64,000 nucleotides of DNA from CAWDVH01 sp963805705 (GTDB lineage: Bacteria; Actinomycetota; Actinomycetes; Streptosporangiales; Streptosporangiaceae): the NCBI GenBank assembly GCA_963805705.1, contig CAWDVH010000004.1:868001-932000 (forward strand), given 5' to 3'. Made by a program: the position numbers and the translations under genes. The notes beneath the pieces are model-generated. The model worked only from the letters and a program-made list of their open reading frames with translations, had not been told where the DNA came from and did no database searches. How positions within the stretch are numbered: position 1 is the first letter of the stretch; the number at the start of each line of letters is the position of its first letter. Shown here in pieces: positions 8,349-17,272 of the stretch.

Positions 8349-9293
8349 TTGTTGACTCTGCATCCGGGCCGCCCGGGCCACGCGGACCTTCCCATTCGCC
8401 AGCTGAGCATGGCCGACCTGAGCGCCTGCGTGGAGCTGGCCGCCGATCGGGACTGGCCGCCGGAGGAGCACAAGTGGCGGCTGCTCTTCCGGGTCGGCGA
8501 GGTGTACGGGATCGATGATCCGGCCGGCGGCCTGGCCGGGGTCGTTGTGCTCACCAGGTACGGGCAGGAACTCGCCGCGGTCGGCATGATGCTGGTCGCC
8601 TCGCGGTACGGTCACCAGGGACTGGGCCGGCGGCTGATGAGCCACCTGCTGAGCCGGGCAGGCGGGGCGGTGGTATATCTCACCGCCACCTCGGCCGGCC
8701 GCCCGCTCTACCAGAAGGTCGGATTCCAGGTCATCGACACCATGGCCATGCACCTGGGCGAGTTCCGGCCCGACTCAGCTGCCGCGCCGGCTGCCCCAGC
8801 CGCGCCGCCGGCCGGAGCCGCGCCGCCGGCCGGCTCGTCGGCCCGCGTGCCGTCCGGTCCCTCGCTCAGCCCTCCCCGCGTGGCCTCCCCGGCCGATATC
8901 GGGCCGATTGCCGCGCTGGACCGCAGGGTATTCGGGGCGGACCGACGGCCAGTGCTGGCCGAGTTGTTCAGCTTCGGCGAGCAGGTCATCCTGATGCAGG
9001 ACGGAGCAGCGGCCATCGGCTACGCGTCAGCCTGGCGCAATGCGGACACCCTCATGATCGGGCCGGTGATCGCGGCATATCCTGGCCTGGCCAGGATGCT
9101 GATCAGCACCATCGCCGCGGATGCGGCCGGGCCGGTACGGCTCGATATTCTCGGCCGGCACTCCGGCCTGGCCGCCTGGGCCACGGCCCGCGGGCTGGTC
9201 CCGCGCGGGAACACGACTCTCATGGTGCACGGCGGCGACTTGCCGGGCGACCGGGATCAGCTATTCGCGCCGGTCTCCGTAGGGATCGGCTAG
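8349..9293 (+). CDS. Two-domain GNAT acetyltransferase
   Basis: 314 residues containing two GNAT folds. The N-terminal domain (about 15-140) has the acetyl-CoA loop in YGHQGLGRRLMSHLL and the C-terminal beta-strand pattern PLYQKVGFQ. After an Ala/Pro-rich linker (about 142-175), a second GNAT-like domain of the YitH/Acetyltransf_18 type covers the remainder (ADIGPIAALDRRVFGADRR, GPVIAAYPGLARMLI). The substrate is unknown. The start is TTG 8349 or the next codon TTG 8352, with GAAGG a few bases upstream; no ATG or GTG lies in a suitable place. It is probably cotranscribed with coaE. Confidence 0.82.
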   Translation: MLTLHPGRPGHADLPIRQLSMADLSACVELAADRDWPPEEHKWRLLFRVGEVYGIDDPAGGLAGVVVLTRYGQELAAVGMMLVASRYGHQGLGRRLMSHLLSRAGGAVVYLTATSAGRPLYQKVGFQVIDTMAMHLGEFRPDSAAAPAAPAAPPAGAAPPAGSSARVPSGPSLSPPRVASPADIGPIAALDRRVFGADRRPVLAELFSFGEQVILMQDGAAAIGYASAWRNADTLMIGPVIAAYPGLARMLISTIAADAAGPVRLDILGRHSGLAAWATARGLVPRGNTTLMVHGGDLPGDRDQLFAPVSVGIG

Positions 9294-9347
9294 TCCCGCC
9301 AGACCGCCGGCCGCGGCGTATCCCGCCAGACCGCCGGCCGCGGCGTA
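9294..9347. repeat. 27-bp tandem duplication
   Basis: Two exact head-to-tail copies of a 27-bp unit (TCCCGCCAGACCGCCGGCC then GCGGCGTA) directly after the GNAT stop codon. They are non-coding and probably a simple slippage duplication. Confidence 0.85.
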
Positions 9348-9376
9348 TGACGGCATCGCCTCCCCGGCCTTAACCC

Positions 9377-9425
9377 GATGGATCCGGCTTTCAACGGGAT
9401 GGGTGCAGTGAAAGCCGGATCCATC
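9377..9425 (+). terminator. Strong hairpin terminator before uvrB
   Basis: A perfect 17-bp inverted repeat (9377-9393 and 9409-9425; arm GATGGATCCGGCTTTCA) with a 15-base loop separates coaE-GNAT from uvrB. Confidence 0.75.
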
Positions 9426-9605
9426 TCGTTACCGGCTCCCGGACGGCCTGTCGCCGTGAGTGGCTCGCGCTGTCGGACCCCCGTCCTACAGTGGAACGGT
9501 GCGGGATGAGATCCGGCGTCCGGCGTGTTGCTCGCTGAGGACGTCGGCGCTGGCTTCGGTAGGACATGCGGCGCATGGCTATGCGCCGCGAGAACTGGAG
9601 GCAAC

Positions 9606-11744
9606 GTGCGCCCGGTGACTGACCTGCAGCGCAGTGTCGCGCCTTTCGAGGTCATCACGGACATGGTGCCCGCCGGTGACCAGCCGGCCGCGATCGCCGA
9701 GATGGAGCGCCGGATTTCCGCGGGGGCCAAGGACACGGTACTGCTGGGCGCTACCGGGACCGGTAAGACGGCAACCGTCGCCTGGCTGGCGGAGCGGCTG
9801 CAGCGGCCGACTCTGGTCATGCTGCCGAATAAGACACTCGCCGCTCAGTTCGCCAACGAGCTGCGCGAGATGCTCCCGAATAACGCGGTGGAGTACTTCG
9901 TCTCCTACTACGACTATTACCAGCCCGAGGCGTACGTCCCGCAGACCGATACCTACATCGAGAAGGACTCCTCGATCAACGACGAGGTAGACCGGCTGCG
10001 GCACTCGGCGACGAACTCGCTGCTCACCCGCAGGGATACGATCGTCGTCGCTTCGGTCTCGTGCATCTACGGGCTGGGCACGCCGCAGGAGTACGTGGAC
10101 CGGATGGTCAAGCTGCGGGTGGGCGGCACGACCGACCGGGACGCCTTGCTGCGCCAGCTGGTTGGCATGCAGTACGCCCGCAATGACCTGGCCTTCACCC
10201 GCGGCACGTTCCGAGTGCGCGGCGACACCATCGAGGTGATCCCGGTCTACGAGGAGCTCGCCGTGCGGATCGAGATGTTCGGCGATGAGATCGAGCGGCT
10301 GATGACGCTGCACCCGCTGACCGGCGAGGTGATGAGCGAGGACGACGAACTGTACATTTTCCCGGCCACGCACTACGTCGCGGGCCCGGAGCGGATGGAG
10401 CGCGCGGTCGCGGGCATCGAGGCGGAGCTGGCCGGGCGGCTGGCCGAGCTTGAGCAGTCGGGCAAGCTGCTCGAGGCCCAGCGGCTGCGGATGCGGACCA
10501 CCTACGACGTCGAGATGATGCGCCAGGTCGGCAGCTGCGCGGGGATCGAGAACTACTCACTGCACATCGACGGCCGCGAGACGGGCAGCCCGCCGAATAC
10601 GCTGCTCGACTATTTCCCCGAGGACTTCCTGCTGGTCATCGACGAGTCGCACGGCACGGTCCCGCAGATCGGCGCGATGTACGAGGGGGACGCTTCCAGG
10701 AAGCGGGTCCTGGTCGAGCACGGCTTCCGGCTGCCCAGCGCGATGGACAACCGGCCCCTCACCTGGGAGGAATTCTGCGACCGGATCGGTCAGACGCTCT
10801 ACCTGTCCGCCACGCCAGGCCCGTACGAGCTGCAGCGCGTGGCGGGGGATGTCGTCGAGCAGGTCATCAGGCCGACCGGGCTCATTGATCCTGAGGTGAT
10901 CATCAAGCCGACCAAGGGCCAGATCGACGACCTGGTGCACGAGATCAGGGAGCGTGCCGAGCGCTTCGAGCGGGTCCTGGTCACCACGCTGACCAAGAAG
11001 ATGGCCGAGGACCTCACTGACTACCTGCTCGAGCTGGGCATCCGGGCCAGATACCTGCACAGCGAGGTCGATACGCTGCGCCGGGTCGAGCTGCTCAGGG
11101 AATTGCGGATGGGCGAGTACGACGTGCTGGTCGGGATCAACCTGCTCCGCGAGGGCCTTGACCTGCCCGAGGTCTCGCTCGTGGCGATCCTGGACGCGGA
11201 CAAGGAAGGCTTCCTGAGATCGGGCACGTCCCTGATCCAGACGATCGGGCGTGCGGCGAGAAATGTCTCCGGCCAGGTGCACATGTACGCCGACAAGGTC
11301 ACGCCCTCCATGCAGCGGGCCATCGACGAGACGAACCGGCGGCGCGCCAAGCAGGTCGCCTACAACACCGAGCGCGGCCTCGACCCGCAGCCTCTGCGCA
11401 AGCGCATCGGCGACATCCTCGACCAGCTCGCCCGTGAGGACGCCGATACCGAGAAGCTGATCGGCGGGTCCGGACGGCAGCAGAGCCGGGGGAAGGCGCC
11501 GGTGCCGGGACTGTCCTCACGGGCCAGGGCGACAGCGTCCGCCGCTGCCGCGGCCCGGCAGGGTGAGCCAGGCACGGGCGAGGGCGGCCCGGCGCGGGAC
11601 GACCTGATTGCCCTCATCACCGAGCTCACCGAGCAGATGCACATAGCTGCCGCCGATCTGCAGTTCGAGATCGCCGCGAGGCTCCGAGACGAGGTCAAGG
11701 AGCTCAAGCACGAGCTGCGCGGCATGCAGGCCGCGGGCGTCTAG
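9606..11744 (+). CDS. uvrB: Excinuclease ABC subunit B
   Basis: A 712-residue UvrB, the damage-verification helicase of nucleotide excision repair, working with UvrA and UvrC. Visible are the Walker A GATGTGKT (about 48-55), the DNA-clamping beta-hairpin region SYYDYYQPEAYVPQ (near 100), DESH in the helicase core (near 343), motif V/VI LREGLDLPEVSLVAILDADKE and QTIGRAARN, and the C-terminal UVR motif that binds UvrC (LQFEIAARLRDEVKELK). GTG 9606 has TGGAGG four bases upstream; GTG 9615 is a second option. No convincing actinobacterial SOS box (GAAC-N4-GTTC) precedes it. Confidence 0.97.
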   Translation: MRPVTDLQRSVAPFEVITDMVPAGDQPAAIAEMERRISAGAKDTVLLGATGTGKTATVAWLAERLQRPTLVMLPNKTLAAQFANELREMLPNNAVEYFVSYYDYYQPEAYVPQTDTYIEKDSSINDEVDRLRHSATNSLLTRRDTIVVASVSCIYGLGTPQEYVDRMVKLRVGGTTDRDALLRQLVGMQYARNDLAFTRGTFRVRGDTIEVIPVYEELAVRIEMFGDEIERLMTLHPLTGEVMSEDDELYIFPATHYVAGPERMERAVAGIEAELAGRLAELEQSGKLLEAQRLRMRTTYDVEMMRQVGSCAGIENYSLHIDGRETGSPPNTLLDYFPEDFLLVIDESHGTVPQIGAMYEGDASRKRVLVEHGFRLPSAMDNRPLTWEEFCDRIGQTLYLSATPGPYELQRVAGDVVEQVIRPTGLIDPEVIIKPTKGQIDDLVHEIRERAERFERVLVTTLTKKMAEDLTDYLLELGIRARYLHSEVDTLRRVELLRELRMGEYDVLVGINLLREGLDLPEVSLVAILDADKEGFLRSGTSLIQTIGRAARNVSGQVHMYADKVTPSMQRAIDETNRRRAKQVAYNTERGLDPQPLRKRIGDILDQLAREDADTEKLIGGSGRQQSRGKAPVPGLSSRARATASAAAAARQGEPGTGEGGPARDDLIALITELTEQMHIAAADLQFEIAARLRDEVKELKHELRGMQAAGV

Positions 11745-11762
11745 TCAGGGCAGGCTTGATCC

Positions 11763-12689
11763 GTGCCGGACATCACGGTCAGCGTTCAAGCCGAGCCGCG
11801 TGACCTGGACTCGTGGCTGGCGCTGGCCCGCCATCTTGAGTCAGCTGGCTTTCGCGGGCTGCTGACGGGCGACCATCCAGGCTCCGGGGCGTCGCCATGG
11901 CCCGCCCTGGGAAGTGCCGCGGCGGTGACTCAGACCCTGAAGCTGGGGACCTACGTGGTGCAGGCCGGCGTCCGAGAGCCGATGCACGTGGCGGCGGAGG
12001 CCGCCAGCCTTGATGTCCTGGCCCCTGGACGGGTCCTGCTTGGTATCGGCGCAGGTCATACGCCTCGGGAGTGGGAGGATATCGGCCGGCGCCGTCCGGC
12101 GCCCCGCGACCGTGCGGGACGCCTGGCCGAGTTCGTCGAGGCCGTTGCCCGGCTTCTCGAAGGGGACCTCGTGACGCTCGATGGCTCCTACCTCACGCTG
12201 CGCGGATCGCGGCTGGAAGGGCTCCCGGCCGGCGCCGGCCGCGTGGGCCTCGTGGTCGGCGGCGGGCACCCGCAGGTGCTGCGCACCGCCGCCCGCCGGG
12301 CCGACGTCGTCGGGCTCAGTGGCCTGGGCCGGACGCTGCCCGATGGCCACCGCCATGAGGCCCGCTGGTCGGCCGCGGACTTGCGCAGCCAGCTGCAGAT
12401 AATCGCGGCCGAGGCACGGGAGGCCGGCCGCGCGCCCATCCTGGAAGCACTGGTGCAGATAGTGAGGGTCACGCAGGACCGGGCGGCCAGCATCGAGGAA
12501 ATAAGCGGCCGGATTCCGGGAGCGTCGGCCCAGGATGTCGCCCGCACGCCGTTCCTGCTCATCGGCACCCACGAAGAGATGGCCGCCCAGCTACGTGCGC
12601 AGGCCGAAGAGTTCGGTATCAGCAGCTACGTCGTCCGAGAGCCAGCAGCGCCGCATATCGAACGCGTGCTGGAACTCCTGCGAAAGTAG
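11763..12689 (+). CDS. Luciferase-like (LLM class) flavin/F420 oxidoreductase
   Basis: A 308-residue TIM-barrel protein of the bacterial luciferase-like family, whose actinobacterial members mostly use F420 or FMN. The family pattern is present: an N-terminal barrel strand, LARHLESAGFRGLLTGDH, LKLGTYVV, SLDVLAPGRVLLGIGAGHTPREW, GGGHPQVLRTAARRADVVG and C-terminal FLLIGTHEEMAAQLRAQAEEFG. This resembles the TIGR03621-type F420 subgroup, but the cofactor is inferred. It starts at GTG 11763, 18 bp after uvrB, and may be transcribed with it. The substrate is unknown. Confidence 0.85.
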   Translation: MPDITVSVQAEPRDLDSWLALARHLESAGFRGLLTGDHPGSGASPWPALGSAAAVTQTLKLGTYVVQAGVREPMHVAAEAASLDVLAPGRVLLGIGAGHTPREWEDIGRRRPAPRDRAGRLAEFVEAVARLLEGDLVTLDGSYLTLRGSRLEGLPAGAGRVGLVVGGGHPQVLRTAARRADVVGLSGLGRTLPDGHRHEARWSAADLRSQLQIIAAEAREAGRAPILEALVQIVRVTQDRAASIEEISGRIPGASAQDVARTPFLLIGTHEEMAAQLRAQAEEFGISSYVVREPAAPHIERVLELLRK

Positions 12690-12864
12690 CCGCACCCGCG
12701 CCAATCGGCCGCCCGGCAGGCAGTCGCGCACGCTGGGCGGGAAGAGGTGGAACCAGCAACGCCGCCCGCGCCGTCTAAGGCTCGGCGGGTAGGACAGTTC
12801 GCCGGAAACGATCAGCGGCGGGCCCGAGGCGATGCCCGGCTCCGGGCCAGGGAGAAGGACAGCC

Positions 12865-13545
12865 ATGTCAACGTCGTACCGGAGTGGCACCCGAAGAAGC
12901 CTGGGGTTGCTGTGCGCCGCGCTCATCCTCGGCCCGGTGATGCTCGCTGCCTGCGGAAGCGTCGCGGCGCCGGGCTCGGCGGCCGCCGGGAACGGCTCGC
13001 CGGCCGCCGGGGATGCGGGCGGAGCCGGCGCGCCCGGCCATTCGGTGCCCGCGCCGCTGGGCCTGTGCTCTGACCCGGCCGCGGCTGATCGCGTGGTGAT
13101 TTCCAGGTCGGCTACCGTCCACGTGATCCAGCCGGAGCGGATCCTGGCGCCCGGGCAGGCGACCGTCTCCGATGCCGCGCGCGTGCGCGCCCTCGCGAAG
13201 GCCTTGTGCGCGCTGCCGAGAATGCCGAGGGGCCCAATCGGGTGTCCCGCCTTGTTCGCGGGGACCTACAGCCTGAGATTCACCGTGGCCAGGCGGGTCC
13301 TGCCCGTCGTGAGGATCCAGGAAACCGGCTGCCAGGCGGTCACGGGCCTCGGCCCGGTCCGCACGGTCAGCAGGTCACCGGCGTTCTGGACCGTGCTGGC
13401 CGCGGCCGTGGGCCCCAACTCGCCCGTGCGGCCCGTCCCGCTGCCCAGCGGCCCGGCCATACTGAGCTGCTCGTCCCGTTCGACCAGGATCGGGCGTACG
13501 CACTGCCCGGTCCAGGTGCGTCCCATGCATAACCGGGCACCGTAA
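12865..13545 (+). CDS. Putative lipoprotein, unknown function
   Basis: A 226-residue exported protein. The N-terminus has an Arg-rich n-region (RSGTRRS), a hydrophobic core and a lipobox ending LAACG, so lipidation at the Cys near residue 31 is likely. A low-complexity Gly/Ala spacer (about 35-65) leads to a small mature domain with Cys residues that could form disulphides (LGLCSDP, KALCALP, GCPALF, ETGCQAV, LSCSS, THCPV). I do not recognise the family. ATG 12865 follows GGAGAAGGA. Confidence 0.65.
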   Translation: MSTSYRSGTRRSLGLLCAALILGPVMLAACGSVAAPGSAAAGNGSPAAGDAGGAGAPGHSVPAPLGLCSDPAAADRVVISRSATVHVIQPERILAPGQATVSDAARVRALAKALCALPRMPRGPIGCPALFAGTYSLRFTVARRVLPVVRIQETGCQAVTGLGPVRTVSRSPAFWTVLAAAVGPNSPVRPVPLPSGPAILSCSSRSTRIGRTHCPVQVRPMHNRAP

Positions 13546-13666
13546 ACCGGGCACCGTAAACCGGGTGCTATGGCCGGGCCAGCCTCACGCAGGCCGCCCG
13601 CTGACGCGCCGGCGCCTGGTGATCATTTCCGCGGGATGCGCAATCGCGCCGGAGACCTGGGCAGCG

Positions 13667-13672
13667 TAGGGT
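13667..13672 (+). promoter_or_regulatory. -10 box of leaderless permease mRNA
   Basis: TAGGGT is placed seven bases before ATG 13680 and no Shine-Dalgarno sequence is present, consistent with a leaderless transcript. Confidence 0.4.
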
Positions 13673-13679
13673 CGGAAGC

Positions 13680-14669
13680 ATGCTCCCGAGCCTGGTCGCC
13701 GCTCTGGTGTCGGCCATCTGCTACGGCATCGCGTCGGTCATGCAGGCCATCGCGGTCCGAGCCGCGAGTCACCAGCCGGCTCAGGCGGCGGCCGGGGACC
13801 CGGCCGCCGGACGGGTAGATCCCGGTCTCGTGGTACGGATGCTGCACCAGGGGCCGTTCATAGCCAGCCTCGGCATTGACCTTATTGGCTTCCTGGCCCA
13901 GCTCGTCGCGCTGCGCCGGATGCCATTGTTCGCCGTCCAGGCCATCATCGCCTGCAGCCTCGCGGTAACGGCAGTATCGGCCGCCTGGCTGATGCACATG
14001 GTGCTCAGCTGGCGCGAGTGGCTGGCGGTGTCCGGTGTCGTCGTCGGCGTGGGACTGCTGGGAGCCTCAGCGGGAGCGGAGGGCGCGGCGACCGTCGGCC
14101 CGGCCTTCCAGATCGGGCTGATCGTCGCCATCGCCGGCGTCGCGGTGGCCGGGATCGGCGCCGCGCGGCTGCCGAATCCGGCCCGGACCCCCGTGCTGGG
14201 CGCGGTGGCCGGGCTGGGCTACGCGGTGCTGGCTGTCGCGGCCCGGATACTGCCGGGCTTCTCGCCGCAGCAGCTGATCCGCGATCCGGCGACCTACACC
14301 CTGGCGGCGGCGGGGATCATCTCGTTCCTGCTCTACGCGTCCGCGCTGGAGGGCGGCAGCGTGACGGTCGCCACCGCGGCGGTCGTGCTCGCGGAGACCA
14401 CTCCGCCCGCCGTCGTGGGCGTATTGTTCCTGGGCGATTCGACCCGGCCCGGCCTGGCCGGCGTCGCCCTGGCCGGATTCATCCTCGCCGTGGTCTGCGC
14501 GGTGGCGCTCGCCCGGTTCGGCGAGGCCGGCCAGCAGCATCAGGCGGAGCTTGCGGCCGAGGCAGAAGCAGCGGCATCGGCAGCGGGGGAGACGGCAGCG
14601 GGGACAGAGGCAGAGGCGCCCGGCGGTCATGCGAGCAGCGCCGGCCCGGCGCTCGGCTACCACAGGTAA
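13680..14669 (+). CDS. DMT-like membrane transporter
   Basis: A 329-residue integral membrane protein with about nine or ten hydrophobic segments arranged in two half-repeats. This is the architecture of drug/metabolite (EamA/DMT-type) or magnesium-transporter-like NIPA-fold permeases. It begins with a membrane helix (SLVAALVSAICYGIASVMQAIA). The C-terminal 50 residues are an Ala/Glu-rich cytoplasmic tail. The substrate cannot be read from the sequence. Two to three copies of TAAACCGGGCACCG lie upstream at 13543-13566. Confidence 0.75.
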   Translation: MLPSLVAALVSAICYGIASVMQAIAVRAASHQPAQAAAGDPAAGRVDPGLVVRMLHQGPFIASLGIDLIGFLAQLVALRRMPLFAVQAIIACSLAVTAVSAAWLMHMVLSWREWLAVSGVVVGVGLLGASAGAEGAATVGPAFQIGLIVAIAGVAVAGIGAARLPNPARTPVLGAVAGLGYAVLAVAARILPGFSPQQLIRDPATYTLAAAGIISFLLYASALEGGSVTVATAAVVLAETTPPAVVGVLFLGDSTRPGLAGVALAGFILAVVCAVALARFGEAGQQHQAELAAEAEAAASAAGETAAGTEAEAPGGHASSAGPALGYHR

Positions 14670-14745
14670 CACCGTCGCACAGGCGGCTTTGCTAGTCCTT
14701 GGTCTCGTACTTGTGTCGATGCATGCCGAGGTGGCGGCCGCCTGA

Positions 14746-14751
14746 TATTCT
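14746..14751 (+). promoter_or_regulatory. Candidate -10 box of pyrG
   Basis: TGATATTCT contains an extended TG plus TATTCT about 55 bp before the TTG start of pyrG. I saw no good -35. Confidence 0.35.
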
Positions 14752-14806
14752 GAGGGCCCGTGGACCGGCGGGATTACTCGCTGGCACTGACCACGGGGAG
14801 CTGACC

Positions 14807-16519
14807 TTGGGGACGCCACCGTACGCATCACGGCCAGTCTCGACCAGTCACCTTTTTGTCACCGGGGGAGTAGCCTCCAGCCTGGGCAAGGGCCTGACTG
14901 CATCCAGCCTGGGCCGCCTGCTCAAGCTGCGCGGCCTGCGGGTGAGCATGCAGAAGCTCGACCCGTACCTCAATGTCGACCCCGGCACCATGAACCCGTT
15001 TCAGCACGGCGAGGTGTTCGTCACCGATGACGGGACGGAAACCGACCTGGACGTCGGGCACTACGAGCGGTTCCTGGATATCCGGCTTCCTGGCTCATCG
15101 AACGTGACCACCGGCCAGATCTACTCCAGCGTGATCGCCAAGGAGCGCCGCGGCGACTACCTCGGCGACACGGTCCAGGTGATCCCGCATATCACCAACG
15201 AGATCAAGTCCCGCATCATGAAGATGGCGGGTCCCGACGTGGATGTCGTGATCACGGAGGTCGGCGGCACGGTGGGCGATATCGAATCGCAGCCGTTCCT
15301 GGAGGCGATCCGGCAGATCCGGCATGAGATCGGCCGGGATCGCTGCTTCTTCCTGCATGTCTCGCTGCTGCCCTATATCGGCCCGTCCGGGGAGCTGAAG
15401 ACCAAGCCGACGCAGCACTCGGTGGCCGCGCTGCGCAGTATCGGCATCCAGCCCGACGCGATCGTCTGCCGGTCGGACCGGCCGATCAGTGACGGACTGA
15501 AGCGCAAGGTCAGCATGATGTGCGACGTGGACGAGGAGGCGGTGGTGTCCGCCCCGGATGCCCCGTCCATCTATGACATCCCGAAGGTGCTGCACTCCGA
15601 GGGCCTGGACGCCTACGTGGTGCGCAGGCTCGGGCTGGCCTTCCGCGACGTGGACTGGAGCGACTGGGATGAGCTGCTGCGCCGGGTGCACCGCCCGGCG
15701 CGCAGTGTCACGATCGCGCTCGTCGGCAAGTACGTCGATCTCCCCGATGCCTATCTGTCGCCCGCCGAGGCGCTGCGCGCGGGCGGGTTCGCCAACGACG
15801 CCAGGGTCAATATCCGCTGGGTGACCAGTGACGACTGCCAGACCGCCGAGGGAGCGGCCCGGCAGCTTGACGCAGTCGACGGAATCCTCGTACCGGGCGG
15901 CTTTGGCGTGCGGGGCATCGAGGGGAAGATCGGTGCCGTCCAGCATGCCCGCGTCAACGGCATCCCCCTGCTCGGGCTCTGCCTCGGCTTGCAGTGCATG
16001 GCGCTCGAGATCGCCCGTGACCTGGGCGGCCTCGAGGGGGCCAACAGCGCCGAGTTCGACCCGGATACGCCGTACCCGGTGATCGCGACCATGCCGGACC
16101 AGCAGGATGTGATCGCGGGCGAGCGCGGGATGGGCGGCACCATGCGCCTGGGGCTGTATCCCGCCGAGCTGGCCGAGGGCAGCCTGGTCCGCGAGCTGTA
16201 CGGTGCCGACGTCGTGCAGGAGCGGCACCGGCACAGATACGAGGTCAACAACGACTACCGCGCCATCCTGGAGGACGCCGGCCTGATCTGCTCCGGGCTC
16301 TCTCCTGACGGTCGCCTGGTGGAGTTCGTCGAGCTGCCGCGCGCCGTGCACCCGTTCTTTGTCGCCACCCAGGCTCATCCCGAGTTCCTGTCCCGGCCGA
16401 CTCGCCCGCATCCCCTGTTCAGCGGCCTGGTAACCGCCGCGATCGAGCGGTCCCGCGCCGTGCCCGCGGCCGACTCGGTGACGGCCGCCGGCATCCACCG
16501 GGCAGCGGCCAGCGCATGA
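14807..16519 (+). CDS. pyrG: CTP synthase
   Basis: A 570-residue enzyme converting UTP to CTP with ATP and glutamine. The amidoligase domain (about 12-280) has TGGVASSLGKGLTASSLG as its P-loop region, LDPYLNVDPGTMNPFQHGE and ITEVGGTVGDIESQPF. The class I glutaminase domain (about 300-555) has the nucleophile Cys in LLGLCLGLQCMA (near 388) and the His-Glu pair in THPEF-like AHPEF (near 523). No AUG or GUG fits the family N-terminus. TTG 14807 does and has GGGGAG six bases upstream. The NUDIX gene follows 16 bp downstream. Confidence 0.95.
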   Translation: MGTPPYASRPVSTSHLFVTGGVASSLGKGLTASSLGRLLKLRGLRVSMQKLDPYLNVDPGTMNPFQHGEVFVTDDGTETDLDVGHYERFLDIRLPGSSNVTTGQIYSSVIAKERRGDYLGDTVQVIPHITNEIKSRIMKMAGPDVDVVITEVGGTVGDIESQPFLEAIRQIRHEIGRDRCFFLHVSLLPYIGPSGELKTKPTQHSVAALRSIGIQPDAIVCRSDRPISDGLKRKVSMMCDVDEEAVVSAPDAPSIYDIPKVLHSEGLDAYVVRRLGLAFRDVDWSDWDELLRRVHRPARSVTIALVGKYVDLPDAYLSPAEALRAGGFANDARVNIRWVTSDDCQTAEGAARQLDAVDGILVPGGFGVRGIEGKIGAVQHARVNGIPLLGLCLGLQCMALEIARDLGGLEGANSAEFDPDTPYPVIATMPDQQDVIAGERGMGGTMRLGLYPAELAEGSLVRELYGADVVQERHRHRYEVNNDYRAILEDAGLICSGLSPDGRLVEFVELPRAVHPFFVATQAHPEFLSRPTRPHPLFSGLVTAAIERSRAVPAADSVTAAGIHRAAASA

Positions 16520-16535
16520 GGCGGGAGCGGCCGGC

Positions 16536-17168
16536 GTGAGCGAGGCGGTGCGGGCAGGCCAGATCCGCGACGAGCGCGAGCGCTGGCCGGTGGTCTCGTC
16601 AGCAGAGCTCGCCCGCGGTGGCATCGTGACGGTCCGCGCTGACATGGTACGGACGCCAGGCGGCGATGTCGTCGGCCGCGAGGTCGTTGAGCATCCGGGC
16701 GCCGTCGCCGTGCTGGCCATCGACGACGCGGACCGGATACTGATGATCCGCCAGTACCGGCATCCGGTCGGCAGGCTGCTGTGGGAGATTCCGGCCGGGC
16801 TGCGGGACGTGCCGGGCGAGCCGCCGCGCCAGGCCGCCGAGCGCGAGCTGCTGGAGGAGACCGGCTACCGCGCGGCCAGCTGGCGCGTGCTGGCTGACTA
16901 CTTCTCCTCCCCTGGAATCAGCAACGAGCGGCTGCGGATCTTCCTGGCTCGGGACCTGACCAGGGTCCCTGACGGCGAGCGGACATACGTCCCGAAGCAT
17001 GAGGAGGCGCTGCTGGTGATCGCATGGGTGCCACTCGAGGACGCGGTTGCCCTGTTTCTGGCCGGTGACCTGCACAATGGCGTGGCTGCCATCGGTATCT
17101 TGTCGGCGTATGCCGCCCGGAAGGACGGGTTCGCGGCGCTGCGCGACGCCGACTCGCCCGAACGCTGA
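16536..17168 (+). CDS. NUDIX hydrolase (ADP-ribose pyrophosphatase type)
   Basis: A 210-residue NUDIX protein. The NUDIX box lies at about 88-110 (GLRDVPGE followed by AERELLEETGY), giving the Mg-binding REXXEE core. The preceding QYRHPVGRLLWEIPAG is the signature of ADP-ribose pyrophosphatases, which recycle ADP-ribose to AMP and ribose-5-phosphate. GTG 16536 starts it, 16 bp after pyrG. The pyrG-NUDIX-xerD order is conserved in actinobacteria (Rv1699-Rv1701). Confidence 0.9.
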   Translation: MSEAVRAGQIRDERERWPVVSSAELARGGIVTVRADMVRTPGGDVVGREVVEHPGAVAVLAIDDADRILMIRQYRHPVGRLLWEIPAGLRDVPGEPPRQAAERELLEETGYRAASWRVLADYFSSPGISNERLRIFLARDLTRVPDGERTYVPKHEEALLVIAWVPLEDAVALFLAGDLHNGVAAIGILSAYAARKDGFAALRDADSPER

Positions 17169-17272
17169 CGGGCTGACGCTCAGCCGTGCGAAGGGCCGCG
17201 AGAAACGCGCGAGACGGAATCGCCTGACAATGAGGCCAGGCGGACCGAGCGGACGAGGAAGGACCTGATGCC

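Noticed and set aside
9294..9347. 27-bp direct repeat as an attachment site of a mobile element
   Set aside because: Copies are immediately adjacent with nothing between them and no integrase is nearby. xerD at 18.4 kb is the chromosomal housekeeping type.
14752..14765. GGG-type initiation region of pyrG as a reiterative-transcription switch like that of Bacillus
   Set aside because: The transcription start is not known, the required GGGC-U context is not clear and no terminator lies in the leader.
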